The position numbers were made by a program, and so were the translations under genes. A stretch of 64,000 bases of DNA, taken from NCBI GenBank assembly GCA_023461275.1, contig JAEYMI010000101.1, positions 37,353-101,352 of the forward strand, in the 5' to 3' direction. Under the pieces are notes generated by a model. That model searched no databases and was not told the origin of the DNA. It worked only from the letters and a program-made list of their open reading frames with translations. Below are positions 8,177 through 15,768 of this stretch, piece after piece; position 1 is the first letter of the stretch, and the number at the start of each line of letters is the position of its first letter. This DNA comes from Actinomycetes bacterium (GTDB taxonomy: Bacteria > Actinomycetota > Actinomycetes > Mycobacteriales > Mycobacteriaceae).

Positions 8177-9276
8177 GCGTCGGCCTTTCTCGACATGGAG
8201 ATCATCAGGTAGATCAGGAACGGTCCGCCCACGCCGGCGGTGACGATCCCGACGGGCAGGCTGCCCGGAATGACCGTGCGGCACAGCAGATCTCCGCCGA
8301 CAACCAGGATTGCGCCGACAGTTCCTGACAACAGCGGAGTCGGAACCGGGGTGCGCCCCAGGCGCATCGAGATCTGGGGTGCGAGCAAGGCGACGAACGA
8401 GATCGGGCCGGACGCCGCGACCGCGAGAGCGGCCACCACGACGGCCGTGATGAGCAGCAGCCGTGACACCAGATCGGTCCGGATGCCCAGGCCGCGCGCC
8501 ACGTCGTTGGTCAGTTGCATCGCGCCGATCTGGCGGTTCATCGCGATCACCATCACCACGCCGACGGCCACGCCGATCGTCACCGGCCACACATTGCTCC
8601 ACGTCGCCTGACTCACCGAACCGACCAGCCACACCTGGGCCCGCGACACGTCGACAATCTGTGCGCGGGTGAGCATGAAACTGGTCAAAGCCTGTAGCGC
8701 CCAAGTCAATCCGACGCCGATCAGCACCAGCCGCAGGGGGTCGATGCCGGTGATGGAGTGACGAGACCAGGCCAGCAGATACATGGCGACCGCGGTGCCC
8801 AGACCGCCGATGAGGGCGGCGGACGGGATACCGAGGTCGGCGAGCCACGCGCCCCAACTGCCGGCGAAGGCGATCGCGGCCACCGCGGCAGCACTCGCGC
8901 CCGACGTGATGCCCAGGACGTCGGGGGTGGCCAGCGGGTTGCGGGCGATCAACTGGGTCAGCGAGCCGGCCAGGCCGAGTGCGAACCCGACCAGCACCGA
9001 CACCAGGGCGCGCGGCAACGAGACGTCGAAGACGACCACGTTCTCGATGCGCGTGCCGCCGCCGAGCAGGATGCGCAGCACGTCGATCGGTGTCATCGGG
9101 TAATCGCTGATACCGACGCTGAGCAGGAACAACAGGAACGCGAGCGCGACGCCGACGACACCGGCGATCACGATGCGCGGGCGCAGGATCACGCTGAGGG
9201 GCCCGACGGCCAGGACCCGTCGGGCGACGGTGCCGGCGTCGTCGCGGGTGTCGGGGTCTGTCTGGGTGAGCGTCAT
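8173..9276 (-). CDS. Iron-siderophore ABC transporter permease (FepG-like)
   Basis: This is a 367-residue FecCD-family permease with about nine to ten helices. An N-terminal cytoplasmic stretch of about 30 residues precedes the first helix. The conserved NPLATPDVLGITSGA and GPISFVALLAPQI motifs mark substrate-translocation and ATPase-coupling regions. The ATG at 9276 overlaps the previous permease stop (ATGA), so I chose it over longer in-frame extensions. It forms the membrane pore together with the adjacent permease. Confidence 0.92.
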   Translation of the reverse strand: MTLTQTDPDTRDDAGTVARRVLAVGPLSVILRPRIVIAGVVGVALAFLLFLLSVGISDYPMTPIDVLRILLGGGTRIENVVVFDVSLPRALVSVLVGFALGLAGSLTQLIARNPLATPDVLGITSGASAAAVAAIAFAGSWGAWLADLGIPSAALIGGLGTAVAMYLLAWSRHSITGIDPLRLVLIGVGLTWALQALTSFMLTRAQIVDVSRAQVWLVGSVSQATWSNVWPVTIGVAVGVVMVIAMNRQIGAMQLTNDVARGLGIRTDLVSRLLLITAVVVAALAVAASGPISFVALLAPQISMRLGRTPVPTPLLSGTVGAILVVGGDLLCRTVIPGSLPVGIVTAGVGGPFLIYLMISMSRKADA

Positions 9277-10265
9277 ACGCCGGCCAGCTTTCGTCGTCGG
9301 ACCATCGCGATGAGGAAGGGGGCGCCGACCAGCGCGAGCACCACGCCCACCTGCACCTCGCCGGGCCGGGCGATGACGCGGCCGATGACGTCGCAGACCA
9401 GCAGCAGGATCGCGCCCAGCAATGCCGAATACGGCACGATCCACCGGTAGTCGGGTCCGGTGAAGGCGCGCGCAATGTGCGGCACCACCAGGCCGAGGAA
9501 GACGATCGGGCCGCACGCGGCGGTGGCCGCGCCGATGAGCAGGGTGATGCCGAGGATGCCGATGCCGCGGGTCAGCGCGACGCGTGCGCCCAGCGCCGTC
9601 GACATCTCGTCACCGAGGCTGAGCACGTTGAGGAAGTGGCCGTTGGCGAGGGCGACCCCGAGGCCGACGACGATGAACGGCAGCGCGGCCCAGAAGACGT
9701 CGATCCCGCGACCCGACGTCGCACCGACGCTCCAGAACCGCCACGCGTCGAGTGAGTTGGTGTCGACGAGGACCACCGCCGAGGTCACCGCTGTCAGTGC
9801 GGCGGTCATCCCGGTGCCGGCGAGGATCAGCGTCAGCGGACTGCTGCCGGTCAGCGACGCGACACCGAACACCGCTGTCGCCGCGATCATCGCGCCCACC
9901 AGCCCGAATCCCATGTAGGCGATCGGGCTGGAGATGTGGAGGAGGTACACCCCGGCGACCACGGCGCAGGCGGCGCCGGCATTGACGCCGAGCATGCCCG
10001 GATCTGCCAGGGGGTTACGGGTGTGGCCCTGGGTGAGTGCGCCGGCGGCACCGATCGCGAGGCCGACGATGAGTCCGAGCAGGGTTCGGGGCACCCGCAG
10101 GTCCTGGACGATACCGACGGCGTCGGAGTGATCGACGGCCGGATCGGCCCAGAGGGCCTGCCATACCTCGGCGATGCCGATCACGCGGGACCCGATGGCG
10201 ATCGACGCCACGATCGCGGCCGCGAGAACTGCCAGGAGCAGGACAATTCCCAGAGGTCGGCGCAC
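9273..10265 (-). CDS. Iron-siderophore ABC transporter permease (FepD-like)
   Basis: This is a 330-residue FecCD-family permease and the first gene of the operon. Family motifs NPLADPGMLGVNAGA and GPIVFLGLVVPHIAR are present, with about nine helices. The start is GTG at 10265. No substrate-binding protein is encoded in this operon; the candidate lipoprotein receptor is at 17294-18313. Regulation by iron is likely from gene type; the operator just upstream is only a weak match. Confidence 0.92.
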   Translation of the reverse strand: MRRPLGIVLLLAVLAAAIVASIAIGSRVIGIAEVWQALWADPAVDHSDAVGIVQDLRVPRTLLGLIVGLAIGAAGALTQGHTRNPLADPGMLGVNAGAACAVVAGVYLLHISSPIAYMGFGLVGAMIAATAVFGVASLTGSSPLTLILAGTGMTAALTAVTSAVVLVDTNSLDAWRFWSVGATSGRGIDVFWAALPFIVVGLGVALANGHFLNVLSLGDEMSTALGARVALTRGIGILGITLLIGAATAACGPIVFLGLVVPHIARAFTGPDYRWIVPYSALLGAILLLVCDVIGRVIARPGEVQVGVVLALVGAPFLIAMVRRRKLAGV

Positions 10266-10268
10266 AAA

Positions 10269-10288
10269 GGGTTACCTTACCAACCTCC
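10269..10288 (-). promoter_or_regulatory. Weak IdeR/DtxR-like iron box upstream of the permease operon
   Basis: On the minus strand GGTTGGTAAGGTAACCC resembles the iron box TTAGGTTAGGCTAACCTAA only if a one-base gap is allowed. Position and gene type make it plausible, but sequence support is weak. A far better box lies at 18348-18366. Confidence 0.3.
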
Positions 10289-10482
10289 TGGGGTCGGCCG
10301 TTGTCGTCGTCGACGAGAGGTGTCGTTTGCATAACGAACCACACCCGTTCCTGTGAAACGACTGTGGGCTGAGTAACGAAGCCTCAAGACTGAGTCGATA
10401 GTCCCTATGCAAGTCCAGCCGCTCCGATGGAGCACACGGCGATCCTCCCCTTCGATCGCCGCGAAATACCGAGGAGAGATCG

Positions 10483-10977
10483 ATGAAGAAATCGTCCATG
10501 AAGTCGGGAATCGCAGCGGTGCTCGCCGCGGCCGGGATCGCTGCCGGCGGCATCGTCGGCGCTGCACCCGCACAGGCTGCCACGCCAGGTGACCTGCAGA
10601 TCATCGGCGGCGTCACCTGCCACTTCGGGCAGTGGGGACAGCCGTGGAATCAGGCCTGGTACATGGAGCGGTGGATGAACGTCCGCAACATCGGCGGCAC
10701 CACCATTCACAACGTGACGCTCCAGGAGATCAACGGCGGCTCGAAGTTCATCAAGGAACTCAAGCCCGGCCAGTCGATGGCCACCTGGAACAACAACACC
10801 AAGCGTTGGGTGAACCCCATCGAGACCCGCTGGTTCGGCTGCTTCCCGAGTTCGATCAGCGGCTACACCATCGGCGCCGAGGCCGAGAACCTGACGAACA
10901 ACTTCGGGTACTGGCAGAACTGGCGTCGCATCGACAACCCGAAGCTGCCGAACTCGCCGGAGAGCAACGGCAGCTAG
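10483..10977 (+). CDS. Small secreted protein of unknown function
   Basis: This is a 164-residue precursor with a clear Sec signal peptide: a Lys-rich start, a hydrophobic Ala/Gly core, and cleavage likely after APAQA at about residue 32. The mature protein of about 130 residues is rich in Trp, Asn and Gly and has just two cysteines (about 45 and 124), which could form one disulfide. I recognise no domain. A strong GAGGAGA ribosome site lies just before the ATG. It stands alone, divergent from the iron-transport operon, with a 74-bp hairpin repeat immediately after its stop codon. Confidence 0.8.
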   Translation: MKKSSMKSGIAAVLAAAGIAAGGIVGAAPAQAATPGDLQIIGGVTCHFGQWGQPWNQAWYMERWMNVRNIGGTTIHNVTLQEINGGSKFIKELKPGQSMATWNNNTKRWVNPIETRWFGCFPSSISGYTIGAEAENLTNNFGYWQNWRRIDNPKLPNSPESNGS

Positions 10978-10980
10978 TTT

Positions 10981-11054
10981 CGGTTCTTCCGCGTCGAACT
11001 CGATCGTCCGGCACCAGCAAGGTGCGGAATGTCGAGTACGACGCGGAGGAACCG
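10981..11054 (+). repeat. 74-bp inverted-repeat element, copy 1
   Basis: This begins CGGTTCTTCCGCGTCG and ends CGACGCGGAGGAACCG, which is almost its reverse complement. The same element, same length and orientation, lies at 15683-15756 with about 80% identity by eye. It could act as a bidirectional terminator between the secreted-protein gene and the convergent glutamine-synthetase-like gene, or be a small non-autonomous mobile element. Confidence 0.75.
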
Positions 11055-11072
11055 TTTCAGTACTGGCGGCCC

Positions 11073-12587
11073 TCAGTATTGGGCGAAGTACTCCCGGTGT
11101 TCCCAGTCGGCGACGTTCTCGACGTCGAACTCGCCTGCGGCTTCGGTGAACCGGTTGATCTCGAACTCCTTGAGACCGATCAGCCAGTCGATGAAGGTGT
11201 CGCCGAGCGCGCCACGGAACAGCACGCTCTTGCGCAGGTACTCCACCGACTCCTTGAGTGAGGTCGGCAGGAGGCGAGCGTGTTCGGCGGTGTACGGCTC
11301 GGCTTCGGGTGAGCCGGCCTCCATGCCGAGGGTCAGGCCCTCCATGCCGGAGATCACCTGGCTCATCAGATAAAAGTACGGGTTGGCCGCGGGTTCACCG
11401 ATCCGGTTCTCGACGTGGGTCGACTTGTCGCCCGGGCCGCCCTGCACGCGCATCATCGCTGCCCGGTTGTCGATGCCCCAGGTCGCGCGAGTGGGCGCCA
11501 GCGAGAACGGTTTACGACGGTGATAGCCGTTCACCGTCGGTGTGGTGAACACCGACGCCGAGTCGGCGTGTTCCAAGATGCCCGCGATGAATTGATCGGC
11601 CGTCGTCGAGATCACCGAGCCCGAATCAGCAGGCGTGGCAAAGACATTCACGCCGTTAACGTCGATCAACGACTGGTGTAGATGCCAGCCGCTGGGGTAG
11701 AAGCCCGGCAGCCCTGGTGCGCACATGAACGAGGCGTGCAGACCCATCCGCCGCGCGACCTGCTTGGTGGTCACCTTGAACAACATCATCGCGTCGGCGG
11801 CGTCGAGCCCGACCATCGGAGAGAAGGTGAACTCGCACTGGCCCGGACCCCACTCATCCTCCATCGTGCGCAGTGGAAGTCCGACGGCCTGCAGATTGTC
11901 GGCCAGTGCGGCGAGGGCGTACTCGATCTGATCCTGATGATCCTCGGATTGATAGGCGTATCCGGGTGCGACGGCATGCACCAGTGGCGCATCCGGTGGA
12001 TTGCCTGGACCACCGAGTTTGCCTGGCTCCAAGGGGGATTCGATGAGCTTGGTGAGGTAGAACTCCACCTCGAGGCCGGCGAGGAAGCGAAAGCCGAAGT
12101 CCCTCTCGAGGGTGTCGAGCTGCGCCTTGAGTTGGTTGCGCCCGTCGAAGGGGACCGGCGTGCCGTCGTTGTAGTACACCGAGCCCATGCACCATCCGGT
12201 GCGTTCCACCCAGGGCAGGACGCGGAAGGTCAGCGGATCGGGCACCAGGACGACGTCGGGGAAACCGCCGAGCTGCTCATTGCCCAGGCTGCCGTCGCGA
12301 ACGAAGGGGTCGTAGACGATGCCGTCGGCGGTGTCGAAGTAGAAGATGGCGGTGGAGAAGTCCAGGCCGTTACGCAACACCGATGGAAAGAGCTGCGCCA
12401 GAACGTTCTTGCCGCGTAGCTTGCCGTGGGGGTCTGTCGAGGACACCCGCACGGTGCGCAGGTTCATCTCGGGGAGTTTCGCTTCGAGTTCGGCCGCGGC
12501 GGCTTTCTGCTCGTCGGTCCATAGACCGTATTTCTCGATGAAGTCGTTGGTGCCGATGGCGGATGCGGCATCCATGGCTGAGGACAT
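11073..12587 (-). CDS. Glutamine-synthetase-like ligase (gamma-glutamylamide synthetase type)
   Basis: This 504-residue protein has the glutamine synthetase fold. The beta-grasp N domain covers about residues 20-135. The catalytic domain has the metal/glutamate motif LEVEFYLTK, the ATP/ammonia motif GWHLHQSL, and a RATWGIDNRAAMMRV block followed by HVENRIGEPAANPY. It lies last in an operon behind Rieske dioxygenase subunits. In aniline (AtdA/TdnQ) and alkylamine (IpuC) pathways a similar protein attaches glutamate to the amine before oxidation, so a gamma-glutamylamide synthetase is more likely than a nitrogen-assimilating enzyme. The ATG at 12587 has a good AGGAGAG site. The amine substrate is unknown. 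Confidence 0.85.
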   Translation of the reverse strand: MSSAMDAASAIGTNDFIEKYGLWTDEQKAAAAELEAKLPEMNLRTVRVSSTDPHGKLRGKNVLAQLFPSVLRNGLDFSTAIFYFDTADGIVYDPFVRDGSLGNEQLGGFPDVVLVPDPLTFRVLPWVERTGWCMGSVYYNDGTPVPFDGRNQLKAQLDTLERDFGFRFLAGLEVEFYLTKLIESPLEPGKLGGPGNPPDAPLVHAVAPGYAYQSEDHQDQIEYALAALADNLQAVGLPLRTMEDEWGPGQCEFTFSPMVGLDAADAMMLFKVTTKQVARRMGLHASFMCAPGLPGFYPSGWHLHQSLIDVNGVNVFATPADSGSVISTTADQFIAGILEHADSASVFTTPTVNGYHRRKPFSLAPTRATWGIDNRAAMMRVQGGPGDKSTHVENRIGEPAANPYFYLMSQVISGMEGLTLGMEAGSPEAEPYTAEHARLLPTSLKESVEYLRKSVLFRGALGDTFIDWLIGLKEFEINRFTEAAGEFDVENVADWEHREYFAQY

Positions 12588-12655
12588 GGGACTCTCCTGA
12601 TGTAGCTGGTGGGGCTGGGTGCTGGTGGACTGGTTGCTGGGACCGAAAGTGGTTG

Positions 12656-13291
12656 TCAGAGTAGGAAGGTGAGGTTGTGGTGGCTGCGCGCGGCGTCGAG
12701 CAGGCAGACGATCTTGCGTGTGATACGCAGGTGCCCATCGGTTTCGGTGAGCACGTGGCCCATCCATCCCGACATGGTCTGCAGTTCGTGTCCGGACCGG
12801 ATTTCGTGGACGATGAACTGCGACCGAATCTTGATCTCGTGCTCGCGTGCGGTCGGCACGCTGACGAATCCACTGTGGTGATGGGTGGTAAAAGACGGCG
12901 GCAGTTGGGAATACGCGACTCCGGTGCGCAGCCACACGATGCGGTCGGCGAGGCGACGTCGGTCGTCGCAGGCGATGGTGACCTGGGTCTGCGGGTTTCC
13001 GGCGGCGCCGTCGGGTAGGCCCGACGTGGCCGGAACCCAATAGAGGCATTCGTCGTCGAGTAGGCCGAACCACTCCTCATATCGTCGACGATCCAGCAGC
13101 CAGGCCTCGTGCAGGATGAACGATTCGAATCTGGTTCTCTCACTGTCGTCGAGAACCGTTCCATAACAATCAAACTCGATCAGATCGCTGCGCAGCACGT
13201 CGTAATAGTCGTCGGTGACGTAGGTCGACGTCAGGGTGTCGGCGACGATCTGCTCCAGGCGCGGGATGTCGAGATCCTCGTGCAGGCTCAT
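12656..13291 (-). CDS. Aromatic-ring hydroxylating dioxygenase, beta subunit
   Basis: This is a 211-residue small subunit of a Rieske non-heme iron oxygenase with the NTF2-like cone fold. The family-typical N-terminal start is followed by HEAWLLDRRRYEEWFGLLDDECLYWVP at about residues 60-88 (a structural, not catalytic, signature). The ATG at 13291 overlaps the stop of the alpha-subunit gene by one base (TGATG), so the two subunits are translationally coupled. A gap of 68 bases leads to the glutamine-synthetase-like gene. Confidence 0.9.
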   Translation of the reverse strand: MSLHEDLDIPRLEQIVADTLTSTYVTDDYYDVLRSDLIEFDCYGTVLDDSERTRFESFILHEAWLLDRRRYEEWFGLLDDECLYWVPATSGLPDGAAGNPQTQVTIACDDRRRLADRIVWLRTGVAYSQLPPSFTTHHHSGFVSVPTAREHEIKIRSQFIVHEIRSGHELQTMSGWMGHVLTETDGHLRITRKIVCLLDAARSHHNLTFLL

Positions 13292-14676
13292 CAAGAGGCC
13301 TCCTGTTGTGGGCTCGACTCGGGCTGCAGGGTGGACAACTTCACCTGCTCGGTCATGATCCGCTTCCATTCCCGCCAGAACGCCCGGACCGGGAGTTCGC
13401 TGGACACCGGAGCGGTGGGTAGTCCTGCGGCGGTGACGGTTTCACGTCCGGTATCGATGTGGCGGCTGGTGTCGACCCACTCCATCTCGGGAACGCCGAG
13501 TCCGACCTGGCATTCCTCGAAGTTGGCCAGGTCATCGGGTTCGCCGAAGGCCGGGAAGTCCTCCTGCAGGCGCATCCGTAGCGTGTTGATCTCCGCCGGC
13601 AGGTCGTCGGCGACGAGCTGGGTGGAGTACCAGACGAGCGTGGTGTCGGTGACCGAGTACGGTTCGATGACCTGGATCTGGTTGCCGATGATGAGCAGGT
13701 TGGGGAAGATATTCAGGTTCATACCCGATCCGACGGCGACTTCCAGTGCGGCATCGGCTTTTTCGGTGCCGAGTCGTTCGCGCAGCAGCGCTGCGTAGTG
13801 GTCGCCGCCGGGCATTGGTGCCGCGCTCGGCCAGTAGGCGTCGATCTCGGCTCGCTGATCGAGGAACGTGTGGCCGTTGCCGAGGTCGGTGACGGTTTGG
13901 TCGCCGGAATCGACATCACCGAGGACCCACTGCATGTCGACGCCGAGTCCGTAGCGCTCCTTGCGCATGCGCAGCAGCGATGCATGCGAGAAGCCGGGAT
14001 GGTAGCCGTCGGCAGAGTTGTCGTAGGTGAGTTTCCAGTTGCCCCGGTAGCTCAACCGGTGCTGTCCCGAACGCACGCGAAGGGTGGCGCCCGGCCATCG
14101 ATCGAGCCAGGCGTCGATGAGATCGGTTGCCGCGCCGAGATGTTCGGTCAGTGAGGGCATCGACGGGTTGAGTGTGGCGAAGATGAAACCGCGATACGAC
14201 TCGGCGCGGACCCGGCCCAAGCCCATGGTGGAGATGTCGAATCCGGGACCGTAGCCGCGTCGCATCGGCACCCCGACAAGCTTGCCGGTGTTGTCGAAAC
14301 TCCAGTTGTGATAAGGGCATACGAAGTTCTTGCTGTTACCCGAGTCGACTCGGCAGACCGTCGCCCCGCGATGGGTGCAGCGGTTGATCAGCACGTTGAC
14401 GGCGTCGTTGCGGTCACGGGTGACGATGATCGGGCGGGTGCCCAGGCGGCGTCGGACGAAGTCGTTGGTCTCCGGTATCTCACTCTCGTGGGCAACGTAA
14501 ACCCATGTGGCACCGAAGATTTGGGTCATCTCGTCGGCGAAGATCTGCTCCGAGGTGTACAGGCTCGCATGCACTCGGTTGGGCTGAACTAGTTCGTCGA
14601 GGGGATGGGCGGTGACGGCGGGCATCGTCGAATCGTTCTTAAAGGCTGAATTGGTCGTGAAGGACGAAGGGGTCAT
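13291..14676 (-). CDS. Rieske non-heme iron dioxygenase, alpha subunit
   Basis: This is a 461-residue catalytic subunit. The Rieske [2Fe-2S] cluster ligands are Cys100, His102, Cys120 and His123 (CTHRG and CPYHNW). The mononuclear iron site shows Asp223, His226 and His231 in SADGYHPGFSH. All are intact, so an active oxygenase is expected. No dedicated ferredoxin or reductase is encoded in the operon; the FprA-type reductase two genes away might donate electrons, but that is only inference. Upstream lie an inverted-repeat operator and an RpiR regulator in the same orientation. The substrate is probably an aromatic amine or its glutamyl amide, judged from the partner ligase. Confidence 0.92.
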   Translation of the reverse strand: MTPSSFTTNSAFKNDSTMPAVTAHPLDELVQPNRVHASLYTSEQIFADEMTQIFGATWVYVAHESEIPETNDFVRRRLGTRPIIVTRDRNDAVNVLINRCTHRGATVCRVDSGNSKNFVCPYHNWSFDNTGKLVGVPMRRGYGPGFDISTMGLGRVRAESYRGFIFATLNPSMPSLTEHLGAATDLIDAWLDRWPGATLRVRSGQHRLSYRGNWKLTYDNSADGYHPGFSHASLLRMRKERYGLGVDMQWVLGDVDSGDQTVTDLGNGHTFLDQRAEIDAYWPSAAPMPGGDHYAALLRERLGTEKADAALEVAVGSGMNLNIFPNLLIIGNQIQVIEPYSVTDTTLVWYSTQLVADDLPAEINTLRMRLQEDFPAFGEPDDLANFEECQVGLGVPEMEWVDTSRHIDTGRETVTAAGLPTAPVSSELPVRAFWREWKRIMTEQVKLSTLQPESSPQQEAS

Positions 14677-14758
14677 GAAAGAGCGGTCCGATCGGGCTGG
14701 TGGACGGGAGTATCGGAACTGCCACTGATGTTATAACTCGTTCAATGATCGACAAGTT

Positions 14759-14784
14759 CTGTAACAGTTAATTCACTGTTACAG
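14759..14784 (-). promoter_or_regulatory. Inverted-repeat operator upstream of the dioxygenase operon
   Basis: CTGTAACAG and CTGTTACAG form a perfect 9-bp inverted repeat around an 8-base AT-rich spacer. It sits about 80 bases upstream of the alpha-subunit start, inside the intergenic region just after the RpiR gene. It is the natural candidate binding site for that regulator. Confidence 0.55.
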
Positions 14785-14822
14785 GCGCCGAAGGTCGCTT
14801 CGGCAGCTCGCGCCTCGGCGGC

Positions 14823-15662
14823 TCACACCTCGTCGGCGAGCCAGCGTTCGAAGTCGGCGAGACGGTCGTGTCCAGGTGCGCCCAAGCGCGCGGCCGCGAG
14901 TCCGATGATCGTTTCGGCCACCATGAAAGCGCAGGTCAACGAGTCGAATGGCGGCGGTCCGGCCACCGAGGTGGCCAGCACCACGTCGGCGTCCGGGGCC
15001 AGCGGTGACAGTGCCGGATCAGTCAGCAAAGCGATCGACGCGCCGCGGCGTCGGGCACGCTGCCCGAACTCGACGGTGTCGGGCTGATAGCGCCGGTAGT
15101 CGAGGATCACTACCAGCGACGTCTCGTCGATGGACAACAGAGCCCGTGACCGATGCCCTCGTTCGGGTGCGATGAACTCGACATCCGAGCGCAACAGGTT
15201 GAGGTAATTGGCAAGGTGCTGTGCCACCACCGACGACGACCATCCGCCGGTGATGAACACCGGCCGGTCCGTGTCGATGAGGAGCGCTACCAGCCGGTCG
15301 AGGTCGGGGCCGATTCCCGATAACGTCCGCCGAATCGACTCGATGTAGACGCGCTCGAGGTCGGGAAGCGTCTCCGAGGAGCCGGGCATCACCGCCGGAA
15401 AGTTGTCCGACGGATTGAACAGCCGTTGGGACAGTTCGGTTTTCAGCTGATCGCGGAAGTCGGCGTAGGTGGTGAAACCGATCTTGTTGACCAGCCGCAC
15501 CACGGTGGGGGCGCTGACGTGCGCGCGATGCGCGAGGTCGGCGACCGAGCCGAGCCCGGCGACCGGATAGTCCTCCAGTAACACCTCGATCACCCGCATC
15601 TCCGACGGGGTCAGCGAGTTGCGCACGCCCCGGATCAGGGCGCTGACGGTCTGTCCAGTCAC
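14823..15662 (-). CDS. RpiR-family transcriptional regulator
   Basis: This is a 279-residue regulator with an N-terminal HTH of the RpiR type (about 10-85, with ADLAHRAHVSAPTVVRLVNKI as recognition region) and a C-terminal SIS sugar-phosphate-binding domain (about 125-260, GGWSSSVVAQHLANYL). It lies directly upstream of the dioxygenase operon in the same direction. RpiR proteins usually sense phosphosugars; pairing with an oxygenase suggests a different ligand here. The GTG at 15662 is the chosen start because the frame upstream runs into the hairpin repeat. Confidence 0.88.
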   Translation of the reverse strand: MTGQTVSALIRGVRNSLTPSEMRVIEVLLEDYPVAGLGSVADLAHRAHVSAPTVVRLVNKIGFTTYADFRDQLKTELSQRLFNPSDNFPAVMPGSSETLPDLERVYIESIRRTLSGIGPDLDRLVALLIDTDRPVFITGGWSSSVVAQHLANYLNLLRSDVEFIAPERGHRSRALLSIDETSLVVILDYRRYQPDTVEFGQRARRRGASIALLTDPALSPLAPDADVVLATSVAGPPPFDSLTCAFMVAETIIGLAAARLGAPGHDRLADFERWLADEV

Positions 15663-15682
15663 CGACAGAATGTAGCCCGATT

Positions 15683-15756
15683 CGGTTCTTCCGCGTCGAG
15701 TTCGATCGCCCGTGTCCGGCCGGACGCGGAACGTCGAAACCGACGCGGAAGAACCG
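15683..15756 (+). repeat. 74-bp inverted-repeat element, copy 2
   Basis: This is the direct-orientation copy of the element at 10981-11054, with near-perfect arms CGGTTCTTCCGCGTCG and CGACGCGGAAGAACCG. It lies between the 3' end of the FprA gene and the start of the RpiR gene, so the two copies bracket the four-gene dioxygenase module exactly. Confidence 0.75.
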
Positions 15757-15768
15757 TTGTGGGTCAGG

